From Gemmata sp. (lineage in GTDB: Bacteria; Planctomycetota; Planctomycetia; Gemmatales; Gemmataceae), in assembly GCA_025055115.1 (NCBI GenBank), contig JANWYJ010000075.1, positions 1-64,000 of the forward strand: a stretch of DNA of 64,000 nt. The letters run 5' to 3'. Of the stretch, positions 49,946-58,370 are shown one piece after another. The notes under the pieces are model-generated. The model was given only the letters and a program-made list of their open reading frames with translations, was not told the origin of the DNA and searched no databases. The translations under genes and the position numbers were made by a program. Every line of letters begins with the position of its first letter. The first letter of the stretch is position 1.

Positions 49946-51232
49946 ATGCGAATCGGCACGCAGATCAGCACACAGCGCGGGGGCGATTTACGTGCTTGGA
50001 GTCTTTTGGCGGCGGTGGGGCTGGGAGTATGGATCGTCGTCGATCTGACCGGCCGGGCGTTTTTCGGCGCGGTTCCGTGGCCGCAATCGGTGGTTGATTA
50101 TCGCATCATCTACGAAGCCAGTCGCCACGTTTACCAAACCCACGCGTTCCCCGTCCATTCGCCCTATCCATATCCCCCCCCCGCGATTGCGTTGCATGCG
50201 GCGTCAGCGATTTTCCCATTTTCCGTAGCGGCGGCACTGTGGCTGATTCTGACCGGGTGTGCTGCGGTGGCCGTTTACGCCATTGTCGCCGCGATGCTGG
50301 ATTTGCACCGGCGCCCGGGTGGGCTTTGGGTGTTACCGTTGGCCCACCTTGGTGTGGCGTACTACTTCCAATGGGACTTCCGCTCCATCAATTGCAATGT
50401 ACTGGTTCTTGCGGCGATTGTTTTGGGCGTTGTCGCGCTGCGCGCAGAACGAGGGGGCATCGCTGGGTTTTGGTTGGCATTGGCGGTGGCACTGAAACTG
50501 ATTCCGGTGCTGTTGCTGCCGTATCTCGCCTGGACGCACCGTTGGCGTGCCCTGAGGGCCGCCTTGGTATTCTCCGCGTTTTTCTGGGTGGTCCTTCCTC
50601 TCATCGCCTTCGGCCCCGAAGGTTTCGTTCCCGTCTATGCCGGTTGGTATGATGAATTGACGCGCGCGACGAACGCCGCAACGAAGGACACGCACCCGAT
50701 TCTGATTTCGCTGACCAAAGCGGCGCAAGCGGCTTTTCCGGAGAATGCGGCGGCAACTGTCGTCGGAAGCATGATCGCAGCTTGGGTGGTCTTGGGCCTT
50801 GTCGGCGCCTGGACCAGCTGGCGGTTGCGAACTGCCAACAGTGAGACCCTACTGACCCATACCAGTCTGGTGGTGATCGGCCCGGCCGCGGTCAACCCGT
50901 ACCTGGAGCCGTATCATTTGGTGGCGTTGGTCCTACCGAGTCTGCTGCTGGTGGCCGCCGCGACCGATTCACGCCGGCCGGTTCATGTGCGCGCGGTCGC
51001 GGCGGTCGGGTTTGTTGCGGCCCTGGTTATTGTCAAGCTATCCAGCCCGTGGCCTTTGCGGGGTCTGGTGGTGAACCTTCAGGCCTTGGTCCTGTGCGCG
51101 ACCGCGTTGATTGTCGCCAGAAGGCCGTCCTCGGCAACCGCCGACCGGCGCGCTGAGCCGCGATGGCCCTTCGTCCATCGGCTGCCGCGATGGCTGCCAC
51201 AGTCTGTGGGGGTTCCCTCCCAGCATGGGTGA
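49946..51232 (+). CDS. GT87-family (DUF2029) glycosyltransferase
   Basis: 428 residues and about ten predicted membrane helices, all over the length (WSLLAAVGLGVWIVVDLTGRAFF, AAALWLILTGCAAVAVYAIVA, WLALAVALKLIPVLLLPYLAW, AALVFSAFFWVVLPLIAF). The DUF2029 pattern is clear: VVDYRIIYEASRHVYQTHAFPVHSPYPYPPPAIALHAASAIFPF (an early aspartate in a DYR motif as in polyprenyl-phosphate mannosyltransferases) and later the PVLLLPYL and LEPYHLVALVLPSL segments. It probably uses a lipid-linked mannose donor at the cell envelope. ATG 49946 has GAGGCGTT before it. Confidence 0.88.
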   Translation: MRIGTQISTQRGGDLRAWSLLAAVGLGVWIVVDLTGRAFFGAVPWPQSVVDYRIIYEASRHVYQTHAFPVHSPYPYPPPAIALHAASAIFPFSVAAALWLILTGCAAVAVYAIVAAMLDLHRRPGGLWVLPLAHLGVAYYFQWDFRSINCNVLVLAAIVLGVVALRAERGGIAGFWLALAVALKLIPVLLLPYLAWTHRWRALRAALVFSAFFWVVLPLIAFGPEGFVPVYAGWYDELTRATNAATKDTHPILISLTKAAQAAFPENAAATVVGSMIAAWVVLGLVGAWTSWRLRTANSETLLTHTSLVVIGPAAVNPYLEPYHLVALVLPSLLLVAAATDSRRPVHVRAVAAVGFVAALVIVKLSSPWPLRGLVVNLQALVLCATALIVARRPSSATADRRAEPRWPFVHRLPRWLPQSVGVPSQHG

Positions 51233-51265
51233 TTCGCCTGCGCGGGGCGAGCTGCGCTGGCGGCA

Positions 51266-52522
51266 TCACTCAGGAACGCTGCGGTTCACGAAGATGACGG
51301 CGCGGCCATACTTCTGCGTCAACAACCGGCGGTTTTTGCGATCCACCCATTCGCGATCGAGAACAAGGGCGGTCAGGTGCGGCGGAAGGGGGGCATCGAG
51401 AAGGTAGCGAAGGCAATTGGGCGATAGATTGTTCTGGCGTAAGTCGAGTTCGACCAAATGAGGCCAAAACATGGCTTGTGTCAGGTGGCGAACCCCTTCG
51501 TCACAGATATTGCAGCCGCACAAATGCAGCATGCGGAGATTCCGTAACGACGACGATGCCAGCATTTCCGCACCCAGTGGGGTCAATACGCTGTGGGTGG
51601 CATCGATGCGCCGGAGATTCGTCAGACGCTCGGACTGGGCCAAATAGCCCCATTCCCACGGGCGAATACGCAGATTGGCCAACGTCAAATCCTCGAGCCC
51701 AATGGGGCTGCGCTCGGCGACAGCCTGCAGAGTATGGTAGCCATAATCATTCCGCAGCACCAGCTGTTGGAGACCCGCTATCGGTGGCCCTTCCAACAAC
51801 TGCCGCATGTGGTCCTCGGTGATGCCCATATTCACGAAGGTGAGCCGCTCGAGTGACTCCGCGGTGTTGATGGCATCAATCAGGTTGCTGACAGATTCAT
51901 ACCCGGTGTGAAAGTGCAGTCCACGGATACTGCGCCCCAGCAAGGATTGGAACAGCTCTTCAATGACCACGGGCATGCCCGCACCGCTGGCCCGATAAAA
52001 GCGCAGATCGGTGATGCCGCTGGCAGTCGGTTGGTCGCGTAAAGCCCACAGTGGTTCGATGGGGTTCGTGTGGAACGCGATATCGCGAAATTGTTGGACC
52101 GTGGGCGAAGCCGCCAATTTCCGCCAATCGTCGAGCAGTCCACCCCAGAAGTCGATTTGGCCGATGGGTTCTTGACGGAAAAGAGGCTCGGCGTAGTCGG
52201 TCCACAGCCCCACTGAGCGGACTTCGAGGTTCCAACCAAACCCGCGGCGAAACGGCTGCGTGCCCCAGGCGATGCTCCGGGCCTGGGAGGGGGGCAGCTC
52301 GTCGCGGAAGGCGATGCCGGACAGAAGCTCGGGTTGATGCCAGCGGCAGTCAACAACGCGCGGCTCCCAGGGGGGTAGCCGCGCCAACTCGACTTGTGCG
52401 CGAATGAACGCGGCGCGCGCAGTTGCTCCATGCTCTTCCAGATAATCGGCGTAGATCAGCCGCGGCGCGTCTTCATCGGGGTATTCGCAAATTGCGGCAC
52501 GCAGGGCCTCGCCTTCATTCAT
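51266..52522 (-). CDS. TIGR02996 repeat-companion/LRR protein (third of three)
   Basis: 418 residues. The first 45 (NEGEALRAAICEYPDEDAPRLIYADYLEEHGATARAAFIRAQVELAR) are the TIGR02996 module that is highly multiplied in Gemmata-like planctomycetes and almost always sits at the N-terminus of repeat proteins. A mid-region of unknown fold follows, then leucine-rich repeats: LERLTFVNMGITEDHMRQLL, LQQLVLRNDYGYHTLQAVAE, LEDLTLANLRIRPWEWGYLA, LRMLHLCGCNICDEGVRHLT, LVELDLRQNNLSPNCLRYLL. No signal peptide, so cytoplasmic; a protein-interaction role is likely, partner unknown. It ends the three-gene minus-strand run. Confidence 0.9.
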   Translation of the reverse strand: MNEGEALRAAICEYPDEDAPRLIYADYLEEHGATARAAFIRAQVELARLPPWEPRVVDCRWHQPELLSGIAFRDELPPSQARSIAWGTQPFRRGFGWNLEVRSVGLWTDYAEPLFRQEPIGQIDFWGGLLDDWRKLAASPTVQQFRDIAFHTNPIEPLWALRDQPTASGITDLRFYRASGAGMPVVIEELFQSLLGRSIRGLHFHTGYESVSNLIDAINTAESLERLTFVNMGITEDHMRQLLEGPPIAGLQQLVLRNDYGYHTLQAVAERSPIGLEDLTLANLRIRPWEWGYLAQSERLTNLRRIDATHSVLTPLGAEMLASSSLRNLRMLHLCGCNICDEGVRHLTQAMFWPHLVELDLRQNNLSPNCLRYLLDAPLPPHLTALVLDREWVDRKNRRLLTQKYGRAVIFVNRSVPE

Positions 52523-52601
52523 ACGGTCATTTTACAGATTCCCCTCATCCTGGCTTCTCCGCCCGACTGGGGCCGTGGTCGGGCGCGGAGGCCAGCCACC
52601 G

Positions 52602-53840
52602 TTACAATTGCACGCGGACACCCGGATGGGCTTGCAACAGCTCTTGGTACGACTCCGAGAGCAACGAGCCGCTCAGATCAAGATGAAGAAACTGGCTAAG
52701 CCGCGGCTCCTTGAGGATCGCCGTCAGCCCTTCATCGTTGATACGACAATTGGCCAGATTCAGCACCAAAAGATTGTCGCGTTGGGGTGATTGAGCCAAG
52801 GCCGCCAACCCCCGGTTCCCAATACGGTTATCGCTGAGATTGAGGACATGCAAATGATCGGCGGAGGCTTTGGCCAGTGCGATGGCAGCCGTGGAACCGA
52901 GATTGTTCCCAGAAAGTGACAAATGCCGCAGGTTCCGGAAGAACGGGGCATGTGTGAGGGTGTTGACGCCGGCCTCCTGCGGCCGGGTGCGGGCCAAGTG
53001 GAGCGAGCGCAACGCGGGCAGTGTTCCTGTGGCCAAGGCCGTAATACCGCTGGCTCCCAGATTATTATCACTGAGGTGGAGTTCTTCGACCGTTTGGACC
53101 GCGGGCGAAACGACGAGACGAGCCAGGACGTCGGCTGACAAGCGGTTTCCCGAAAGATCGAGTCGTCGCAATTGCGGGGGGGCCGTCAGCCGAGCCAGTT
53201 CGCCCGCGAGCGGCCCGCCAGCGCGGCTGTCGTTGCGAATCGCTAACGAAGTGAGTTGCGGGAATACCGCACTATTCACCACCGCCGCCACGGTGGCCGC
53301 CGTCGTAAATTGGGACCCCAGGCGCAATTCCTTCAACCGGGTGAAGTATTCCGACGCCAAGAGGGGGCCAATCACCTGGCCGCTGGTGCCTTGGGGGAAG
53401 GTCAAAGTGGTGATCTGTTGCAGTAGGGGGCAATCGGCCAAGGCGCGGGCTTCACCGACACGCACGACGCGAAATTCGAGCGATTCAATGGGATAGCGGG
53501 CCAACACGTCGGCGGCGTGGCGGAGGAAAGTGGCTCCGTCGCGGACTTCGATCGCCCCCGGAAGCCCACGGCGATAGGGTTCAGTGGCCCAGTTAACGCC
53601 CTCCGGCAACTCCCAGTCACCCAGCCAGGCCGGATCGGGTTGGGCACTGGCATGTGTATAGCGGATGCGGAGAGCGACAGGGTCGTACTCTGGGTAGCGC
53701 TGGAGCATCACTTGGGTGCGAATGAATGCGGCACGTTCGCTGGCCCCCGCTTCTTCAAGGGCATCGGCGTAGATCAGCCGGAGGATATCCTCCGCCGGGT
53801 TCTCGAGAATGGCTCGGTACAGTTGCTCGACATTATCCAT
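52602..53840 (-). CDS. TIGR02996 repeat-companion/LRR protein (second of three)
   Basis: 412 residues. TIGR02996 opens it (NVEQLYRAILENPAEDILRLIYADALEEAGASERAAFIRTQVMLQRYPE). LRRs follow with consensus like LTSLAIRNDS..GGPLAGELARLT, LRRLDLSGNRLSADVLARLV, VEELHLSDNNLGASGITALA, LRSLHLARTRPQEAGVNTLT, LRHLSLSGNNLGSTAAIALAKA, LHVLNLSDNRIGNRGLAALA, LLVLNLANCRINDEGLTAIL, LHLDLSGSLLSESYQELL. These are ribonuclease-inhibitor-like repeats of about 24-27 residues. The start is the ATG at 53840, 6 bases after the previous gene's stop. Confidence 0.92.
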   Translation of the reverse strand: MDNVEQLYRAILENPAEDILRLIYADALEEAGASERAAFIRTQVMLQRYPEYDPVALRIRYTHASAQPDPAWLGDWELPEGVNWATEPYRRGLPGAIEVRDGATFLRHAADVLARYPIESLEFRVVRVGEARALADCPLLQQITTLTFPQGTSGQVIGPLLASEYFTRLKELRLGSQFTTAATVAAVVNSAVFPQLTSLAIRNDSRAGGPLAGELARLTAPPQLRRLDLSGNRLSADVLARLVVSPAVQTVEELHLSDNNLGASGITALATGTLPALRSLHLARTRPQEAGVNTLTHAPFFRNLRHLSLSGNNLGSTAAIALAKASADHLHVLNLSDNRIGNRGLAALAQSPQRDNLLVLNLANCRINDEGLTAILKEPRLSQFLHLDLSGSLLSESYQELLQAHPGVRVQL

Positions 53841-53846
53841 AATCCA

Positions 53847-55121
53847 TTACAGCCAGACGCGGGAGCCGAAGCGTTCCACCAACGCGGTGCGTGCTTTGTC
53901 ACTCCAGGTGTGTTGATCGCAGCCTCGTAAATCCAGCAGCAGCAGATTGTCCAAAAACGGTGATTCGGCCAGAGCTATGGCCCCCTGGTCGTGGACAGTG
54001 ACGTTACGCAAATCGAGTTCTAACAACCCACGCAGCAGAGCGGAGCGAGCTAACGCTATCACTCCCGTGTCGTCCAGAGGATTATTGGCCAGATTCAAGA
54101 CAGATAAGTTGTCCCACTGTTCGGCGGCAGCCAAAGCCTTGATCGCCTCGGGACCCAGCGAATTGTGGCTGAGGTCGAGCATGCGTAAGTTTCGGAGGTG
54201 GTCGGATTGGGTCAGAGCGCGGACACCGCGCGGGCCGGGGCGCGTGTTGCTGAGATTGAGAATCCGCAGCTGGGTCAGATGCCCTTGGGTTGCGATGGAG
54301 CGAACACCGCTGGGACCCAAGGGTTGGTCGGTGAGTTCGAGATGTTCGATTGTCTGCAGCCACGGCAGTTGAACCAACCGCGCGACATCAGCGCCCGTCA
54401 GATGGCAGAACGCCATGGCAAGATGGCGCATGGCGCCGGGTTTCTCGGCTGTGGCTAAAGCTTCGACAATCACGGTCCCTGGATAGCGGCTGTGGTACAT
54501 TTCCAACCGCGTCAGTTGGCCAAAGAAAGCCGATTCGGCCAGAGTCTGAAGGCCGCTGGGGGAGAAACCATCTTCGTGAATCCGCAATTCGTGGATGTGG
54601 CAGGCACCCGGCGCTGTGATGAGCTGAGCCACTGTCCGCGGACAATACCAGCCCCCCGCAACCCCCAGGCCATGAAGGCGTTCCAGGCCTGGCCATTCGG
54701 CCAGCAAGCCGAGGTGGCCATCGAGAGGTTGATGGAGTTGCAAGGCTTGGATAGGGGCCAGGTCGAAGATGGCCAGGCCCGAATCCCGAAGTGGTTGTAA
54801 CGAATCGACACCCACCGCCCAAGGAAATCCCCGGCGGAATTCGAAATACCGCCAACTGAAACCGGATGGCAGCGGTTTGGGCAAAGTGTCGGCCAACAGC
54901 CAACCGGTGGCGATGTCGGGGTAGAGGCGGCGGGCACGGACCCATTCGGCTGAATAGAGGGGCTGGGTAGCCACCGCGAGCTGGGTGCGGATGAACTGAG
55001 CGCGGAGTTGGTCGCGGGCGTTTCCAGTTTCCTCGAGCAGGTCCGCGAAGGCCCACCGGGGCATATCTTCATCCGGGTGTGAACAGATAGCACGGTACAA
55101 AGACTGTCGCAAATGGGTCAT
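53847..55121 (-). CDS. TIGR02996 repeat-companion/LRR protein (first of three)
   Basis: 424 residues from ATG 55121; the in-frame extension to 55322 is not protein-like and crosses the promoter area. It starts with TIGR02996 (LRQSLYRAICSHPDEDMPRWAFADLLEETGNARDQLRAQFIRTQLAVA) and has a PLPSGFSWRYFEFRRGFPWAVGVDSLQP linker comparable with LPEGVNWATEPYRRGLPGAIEV in the next gene, evidence of common descent. LRRs include LTRLEMYHSRYPGTVIVEAL, LRILNLSNTRPGPRGVRALT, LRMLDLSHNSLGPEAIKALA, LSVLNLANNPLDDTGVIALA and LLELDLRNVTVHDQGAIALA. It is the first gene of the trio, probably sharing one promoter. Confidence 0.92.
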   Translation of the reverse strand: MTHLRQSLYRAICSHPDEDMPRWAFADLLEETGNARDQLRAQFIRTQLAVATQPLYSAEWVRARRLYPDIATGWLLADTLPKPLPSGFSWRYFEFRRGFPWAVGVDSLQPLRDSGLAIFDLAPIQALQLHQPLDGHLGLLAEWPGLERLHGLGVAGGWYCPRTVAQLITAPGACHIHELRIHEDGFSPSGLQTLAESAFFGQLTRLEMYHSRYPGTVIVEALATAEKPGAMRHLAMAFCHLTGADVARLVQLPWLQTIEHLELTDQPLGPSGVRSIATQGHLTQLRILNLSNTRPGPRGVRALTQSDHLRNLRMLDLSHNSLGPEAIKALAAAEQWDNLSVLNLANNPLDDTGVIALARSALLRGLLELDLRNVTVHDQGAIALAESPFLDNLLLLDLRGCDQHTWSDKARTALVERFGSRVWL

Positions 55122-55250
55122 TCGTCCGCCTTCGTTTCTGTCAGGATCAACACCGGCGCTTGGCTCCACTGTACGCCGAGATTGCCCCAGGCGCCTATGC
55201 CAGTGGTGGAAGAAACGGCCCGCGGGAGAGGTTCTCATCAGGAAATCAAC

Positions 55251-55280
55251 CGTTTTTGCGGTACACGTTTTTGCGGTACA
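55251..55280. repeat. 15-bp exact tandem in the divergent region
   Basis: CGTTTTTGCGGTACA occurs at 55251-55265 and directly again at 55266-55280, between the LRR trio and the CNNM-type gene. Confidence 0.93.
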
Positions 55281-55312
55281 ATAGAGAGTGGCCTCGCGGC
55301 TACAGAGGGTAG

Positions 55313-56587
55313 TTGCGGCCACGATTCGGCGGGGGCTGTGGGATATGGCTCCCGTCCCTGGTGAGTGTGATAGCTATTTTATCATCCACATCGGAAGTTT
55401 TGGTAGCTTCGCCCGTCGTTTTATGGGCCGATTCCGGCGGGGAATGGGACTTAGCCCAACTGATCGCGGGCGTGGTGGCGATCCCCATCTTGGTGGCGAT
55501 CAACGGCTATTTTGTGGCCGCGGAGTTTGCCTTGGTCGCTCTGCGGCGGACCCGGGTCGAGGAGTTGGTGAATCGCGGCAAACCGGGGGCAGTGGCTCTC
55601 TTGCGAGCAATTCAGGACCTCGACCGGAGTGTGGCCGCCTGTCAATTGGCCATTACCATGGCCAGCCTCGCTCTGGGTTTCGTGAGCGAACCGGCGATTC
55701 ATCGAATGATCCAACCGTTATTTGCTGATTGGCCCGGGCAGTGGTCGCGGTTGGCGTCGATTGTGCTGACCCTCACCATCATCACCTACATGCATGTCGT
55801 TTTTGGCGAACAGATGCCGAAATTGGCCGCTTTGCAGGAAAGCGAGCGGGTCGGCTTATGGGTGGCCAGCCCGGTCACGCTGCTAGCCCGTATCAGCGGG
55901 CCACTTATTCGGCTTATGAATGGTTCTAGCGCCTGGTTCCTGCGCCGATTGGGATATCGAGCCAACGGAGACGCCGGCGAAATTCACACGGTCGAGGAAC
56001 TGCGGCTTTTGGTCGAAGACACCCAGGAAGCGGGGTTGCTCGACCCCGATCAGGCCGACATGGTTCTCAATGTCTTTGCCCTGACCAACAAAACCGTCCG
56101 CGATTGTATGGTGCCGCGCGACAAAATGTCGATCTTGGATGTCGCCACGCCCCCCGACAAAGTCCTGGAAGCGGTACGGCGCGGGGCCCACACGCGCCTG
56201 CCCGTTTACGAAAGCCACCCCGATAACATCATCGGCATCGTGAACACCAAAGACCTCTTCTTCCTCTTCAGTACTTCCGGAGCGGTCTTGCTCGAAGATG
56301 CCCTCTACCCCGCAACCTTTCTCGATCCGGATGAACCCGTCGCCAATGCTTTTCGCCTGTTTCGCAAGTCGCACCGACCGATGGCCATTGTGCGCGACAA
56401 GACCGGCCAGGTCCTCGGCCTTTTGACCCTAGAGGATGTTTTGGAAGAAATTGTCGGTGATATTGAAGATGAACACGACGTTCCCGTGCCGAAGCTGAAG
56501 ATCGCTCGCCGGCTGGCTGCGCTGAACAAATCGGGTGTATCATCCCCTGCCAAGTCGCGGGCGTCGGATGTCCCCAGTGGCCGTTGA
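55313..56587 (+). CDS. CNNM/CorC-type membrane protein with DUF21 and CBS domains
   Basis: 424 residues from a TTG at 55313; a GTG at 55361 is an equally good start and begins just before the first hydrophobic stretch. DUF21 occupies about 40-225 with four helices and the family landmarks AINGYFVAAEFALVALRRTRVEELVNRG and VVFGEQMPKLAALQESERVGLWVASP. A CBS pair follows (VRDCMVPRDKMSILDVATPPDKVLEAVRRGAHTRLPVYESHPDNIIGIVNTKDL; RPMAIVRDKTGQVLGLLTLEDVLEEIVGDIEDEHD). The usual C-terminal CorC_HlyC domain is missing. Members are linked to magnesium/cobalt export or membrane resistance. Confidence 0.9.
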   Translation: MRPRFGGGCGIWLPSLVSVIAILSSTSEVLVASPVVLWADSGGEWDLAQLIAGVVAIPILVAINGYFVAAEFALVALRRTRVEELVNRGKPGAVALLRAIQDLDRSVAACQLAITMASLALGFVSEPAIHRMIQPLFADWPGQWSRLASIVLTLTIITYMHVVFGEQMPKLAALQESERVGLWVASPVTLLARISGPLIRLMNGSSAWFLRRLGYRANGDAGEIHTVEELRLLVEDTQEAGLLDPDQADMVLNVFALTNKTVRDCMVPRDKMSILDVATPPDKVLEAVRRGAHTRLPVYESHPDNIIGIVNTKDLFFLFSTSGAVLLEDALYPATFLDPDEPVANAFRLFRKSHRPMAIVRDKTGQVLGLLTLEDVLEEIVGDIEDEHDVPVPKLKIARRLAALNKSGVSSPAKSRASDVPSGR

Positions 56588-56710
56588 TAGCGAACGTTGC
56601 AGCGTCTGGAGGCGACGGGGTGCGAAAACTCGGCTACACGGCCTTTAAACTCCGACCAATCTCCATAAGTTGCGCCTCCAAGCACCGGCTGTGTTGTGGA
56701 GGAAGGATGG

Positions 56711-58018
56711 ATGGCCGACATTCGGGCGTTTCGCGGCTTTCGCTACGATTTGGGGCGCGTGGGGGCTTTGTCGGATGTCGTGGCCCCACCGTACGATGTC
56801 ATCGACCCGGCCCTTCAAGAGCGACTGTATCACCAGAGTCCTTATAACGCCATTCGTCTGGAATTAACCCGCGCCGAACCCACCGATACCGATCCTTCCC
56901 AGAAGTACGCCCGCGCCGCCCTGACCCTGCGGGAATGGCTGGCCGACAACATTCTCCGTCAGGACACCGCCCGCAGCTTGTACGTTTATGAACAAGAGTA
57001 TACAATCGAAGGCCAAACCTGGATTCGCCGCGGGTTCATGGCCCGGGTCCGTTTGGAACCCTTTGGTACCGGTAAAGTTTTCCCCCACGAACAAACTCTT
57101 TCCGGTCCGAAGGAAGACCGATGGAAGCTCTTGAACGCCACCGGTTTCAACATTTCGCCAATCTTTGGCCTGTATCCGGACCCGCAGGGCGACATTTTCC
57201 GCCTTCTTGAACCACACATTCGCACAGCCCCACCGTTGGTGGCCCGCGATCATCTGGGTGTCAGCCATCGCCTCTGGCTAGTCACCGATTCGGCGACGAT
57301 CAGTCAGGTGGTCGGCGCGATGGGTCCACAACCGGTGTACATCGCCGATGGCCACCACCGCTACGAAACCGGGCTGCGTTATCTCCACGAACGCCGCGCA
57401 GCGGGAGAGGTTCTGGATGACGAAGCGCCGGCCAATTTTTGCCTGATGATGCTCGTGGGCATGAGTGATCCGGGTTTACTCATCCTGCCAACCCACCGAC
57501 TCGTCAGCGGCCTAACCGCTCCCCTCACCGCAGCCCAACTCGAAGCACTACTGGCTCCACATTTCGACATCGTGGAACGCACCGGCACCAATCCCCACGC
57601 CGCCTGGGAATACATCCAGATGGACGGTCAGCAATCGACCTTGGGTTTTGGAACAGTTGCCGATGGTCAGTGGCTGGTCGCCAAACTGCGCGATGGCCGC
57701 ATCATGGCTGAACTGGCCCCCGAACACAGTCCGGCGTGGCGTTCCTTGGGGGTGAGTATCTTGCACCAACTTGTCCTGGATCGTTTGATACCCCCCTGTG
57801 CCGGCGGCCCGGTCAAGTGCCAATACGTCCATCTCATGAGCGAAGTGACCGACGCGGTGAGCCAGAGGGCCTGCCAATTGGCGTGTCTGGTGCCGCCCGC
57901 CACCATGCAGCACGTCGCGCAGATCGCTGGTCAGGGCGAGAAAATGCCTCCGAAATCGACCTACTTCTACCCGAAACTCGTCACCGGTTTGGTTTTCAAC
58001 TCGCTCAAAAAGGATTGA
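56711..58018 (+). CDS. DUF1015 domain-containing protein
   Basis: 435 residues from ATG 56711 (MADIRAFRGFRYDLGRVGALSDVVAPPYDVIDPALQERLY, the conserved family start); GTGGAGGAAGG stands upstream. DUF1015 is nearly the full length: SPYNAIRLELTRAEPTD, RGFMARVRLEPFGTGKVFPHEQTLSGPKEDRWKLLNATGFNISPIFGLYPDP, PVYIADGHHRYETGLRYLHERRA (a histidine-rich ADGHHRYE), FCLMMLVGMSDPGLLILPTHRLV. It is often described as related to HTH/kinase-like or SerR-type proteins in bacteria and archaea, but function is not settled. Probably cytoplasmic. The next gene begins two bases after its stop. Confidence 0.93.
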   Translation: MADIRAFRGFRYDLGRVGALSDVVAPPYDVIDPALQERLYHQSPYNAIRLELTRAEPTDTDPSQKYARAALTLREWLADNILRQDTARSLYVYEQEYTIEGQTWIRRGFMARVRLEPFGTGKVFPHEQTLSGPKEDRWKLLNATGFNISPIFGLYPDPQGDIFRLLEPHIRTAPPLVARDHLGVSHRLWLVTDSATISQVVGAMGPQPVYIADGHHRYETGLRYLHERRAAGEVLDDEAPANFCLMMLVGMSDPGLLILPTHRLVSGLTAPLTAAQLEALLAPHFDIVERTGTNPHAAWEYIQMDGQQSTLGFGTVADGQWLVAKLRDGRIMAELAPEHSPAWRSLGVSILHQLVLDRLIPPCAGGPVKCQYVHLMSEVTDAVSQRACQLACLVPPATMQHVAQIAGQGEKMPPKSTYFYPKLVTGLVFNSLKKD

Positions 58019-58020
58019 CC

Positions 58021-58364
58021 ATGCCCCCCACACGCTCCGACCACCCCACTGACGACGATACCTCCGCGGCCGACCCAGACAACACGCGGTACGACGCCCT
58101 CAGCTCGGACGACGACCCAGACGATGAGTTCGTGTGCGACGATGATAATGACCCGGACAATCCGAAAGTGGAAGACGAGCGGCCGACTATTCCTTGCCCG
58201 CAATGCCGCGCGGAGATCAACGAAGAAAGCCCACAATGCCGCACTGCGGCTGGTTCATCAGTGCCGAGGATGAGACGCCAACAGGGAAGCCCAAGTCGCT
58301 TCTGGGGCACGTGCTGATGGCGTTGGCATGGGCCGCCGCGCTGTCGTGGGCTGTGTGGGGCTAA
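58021..58364 (+). pseudogene. Zinc-ribbon/acidic membrane protein broken by a one-base deletion
   Basis: The frame opens two bases after the DUF1015 stop (ATG 58021) with a very acidic region (SSDDDPDDEFVCDDDNDPDN) followed by CPQCRAEINEESPQC. The zinc ribbon should continue CPHCGW, but at 58237-58247 the sequence TGCCGCACTGC shifts the frame. Adding one C (TGCCCGCACTGC) restores CPHCGWFISAEDETP...LLGHVLMALAWAAALSWAVWG and a stop at 58362-58364, giving about 114 residues with one C-terminal membrane helix. As read, the protein ends at 58317 with an unrelated tail. The loss lies in a short C run, so an assembly error is as likely as true decay. Confidence 0.75.
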
Positions 58365-58370
58365 GACAGA

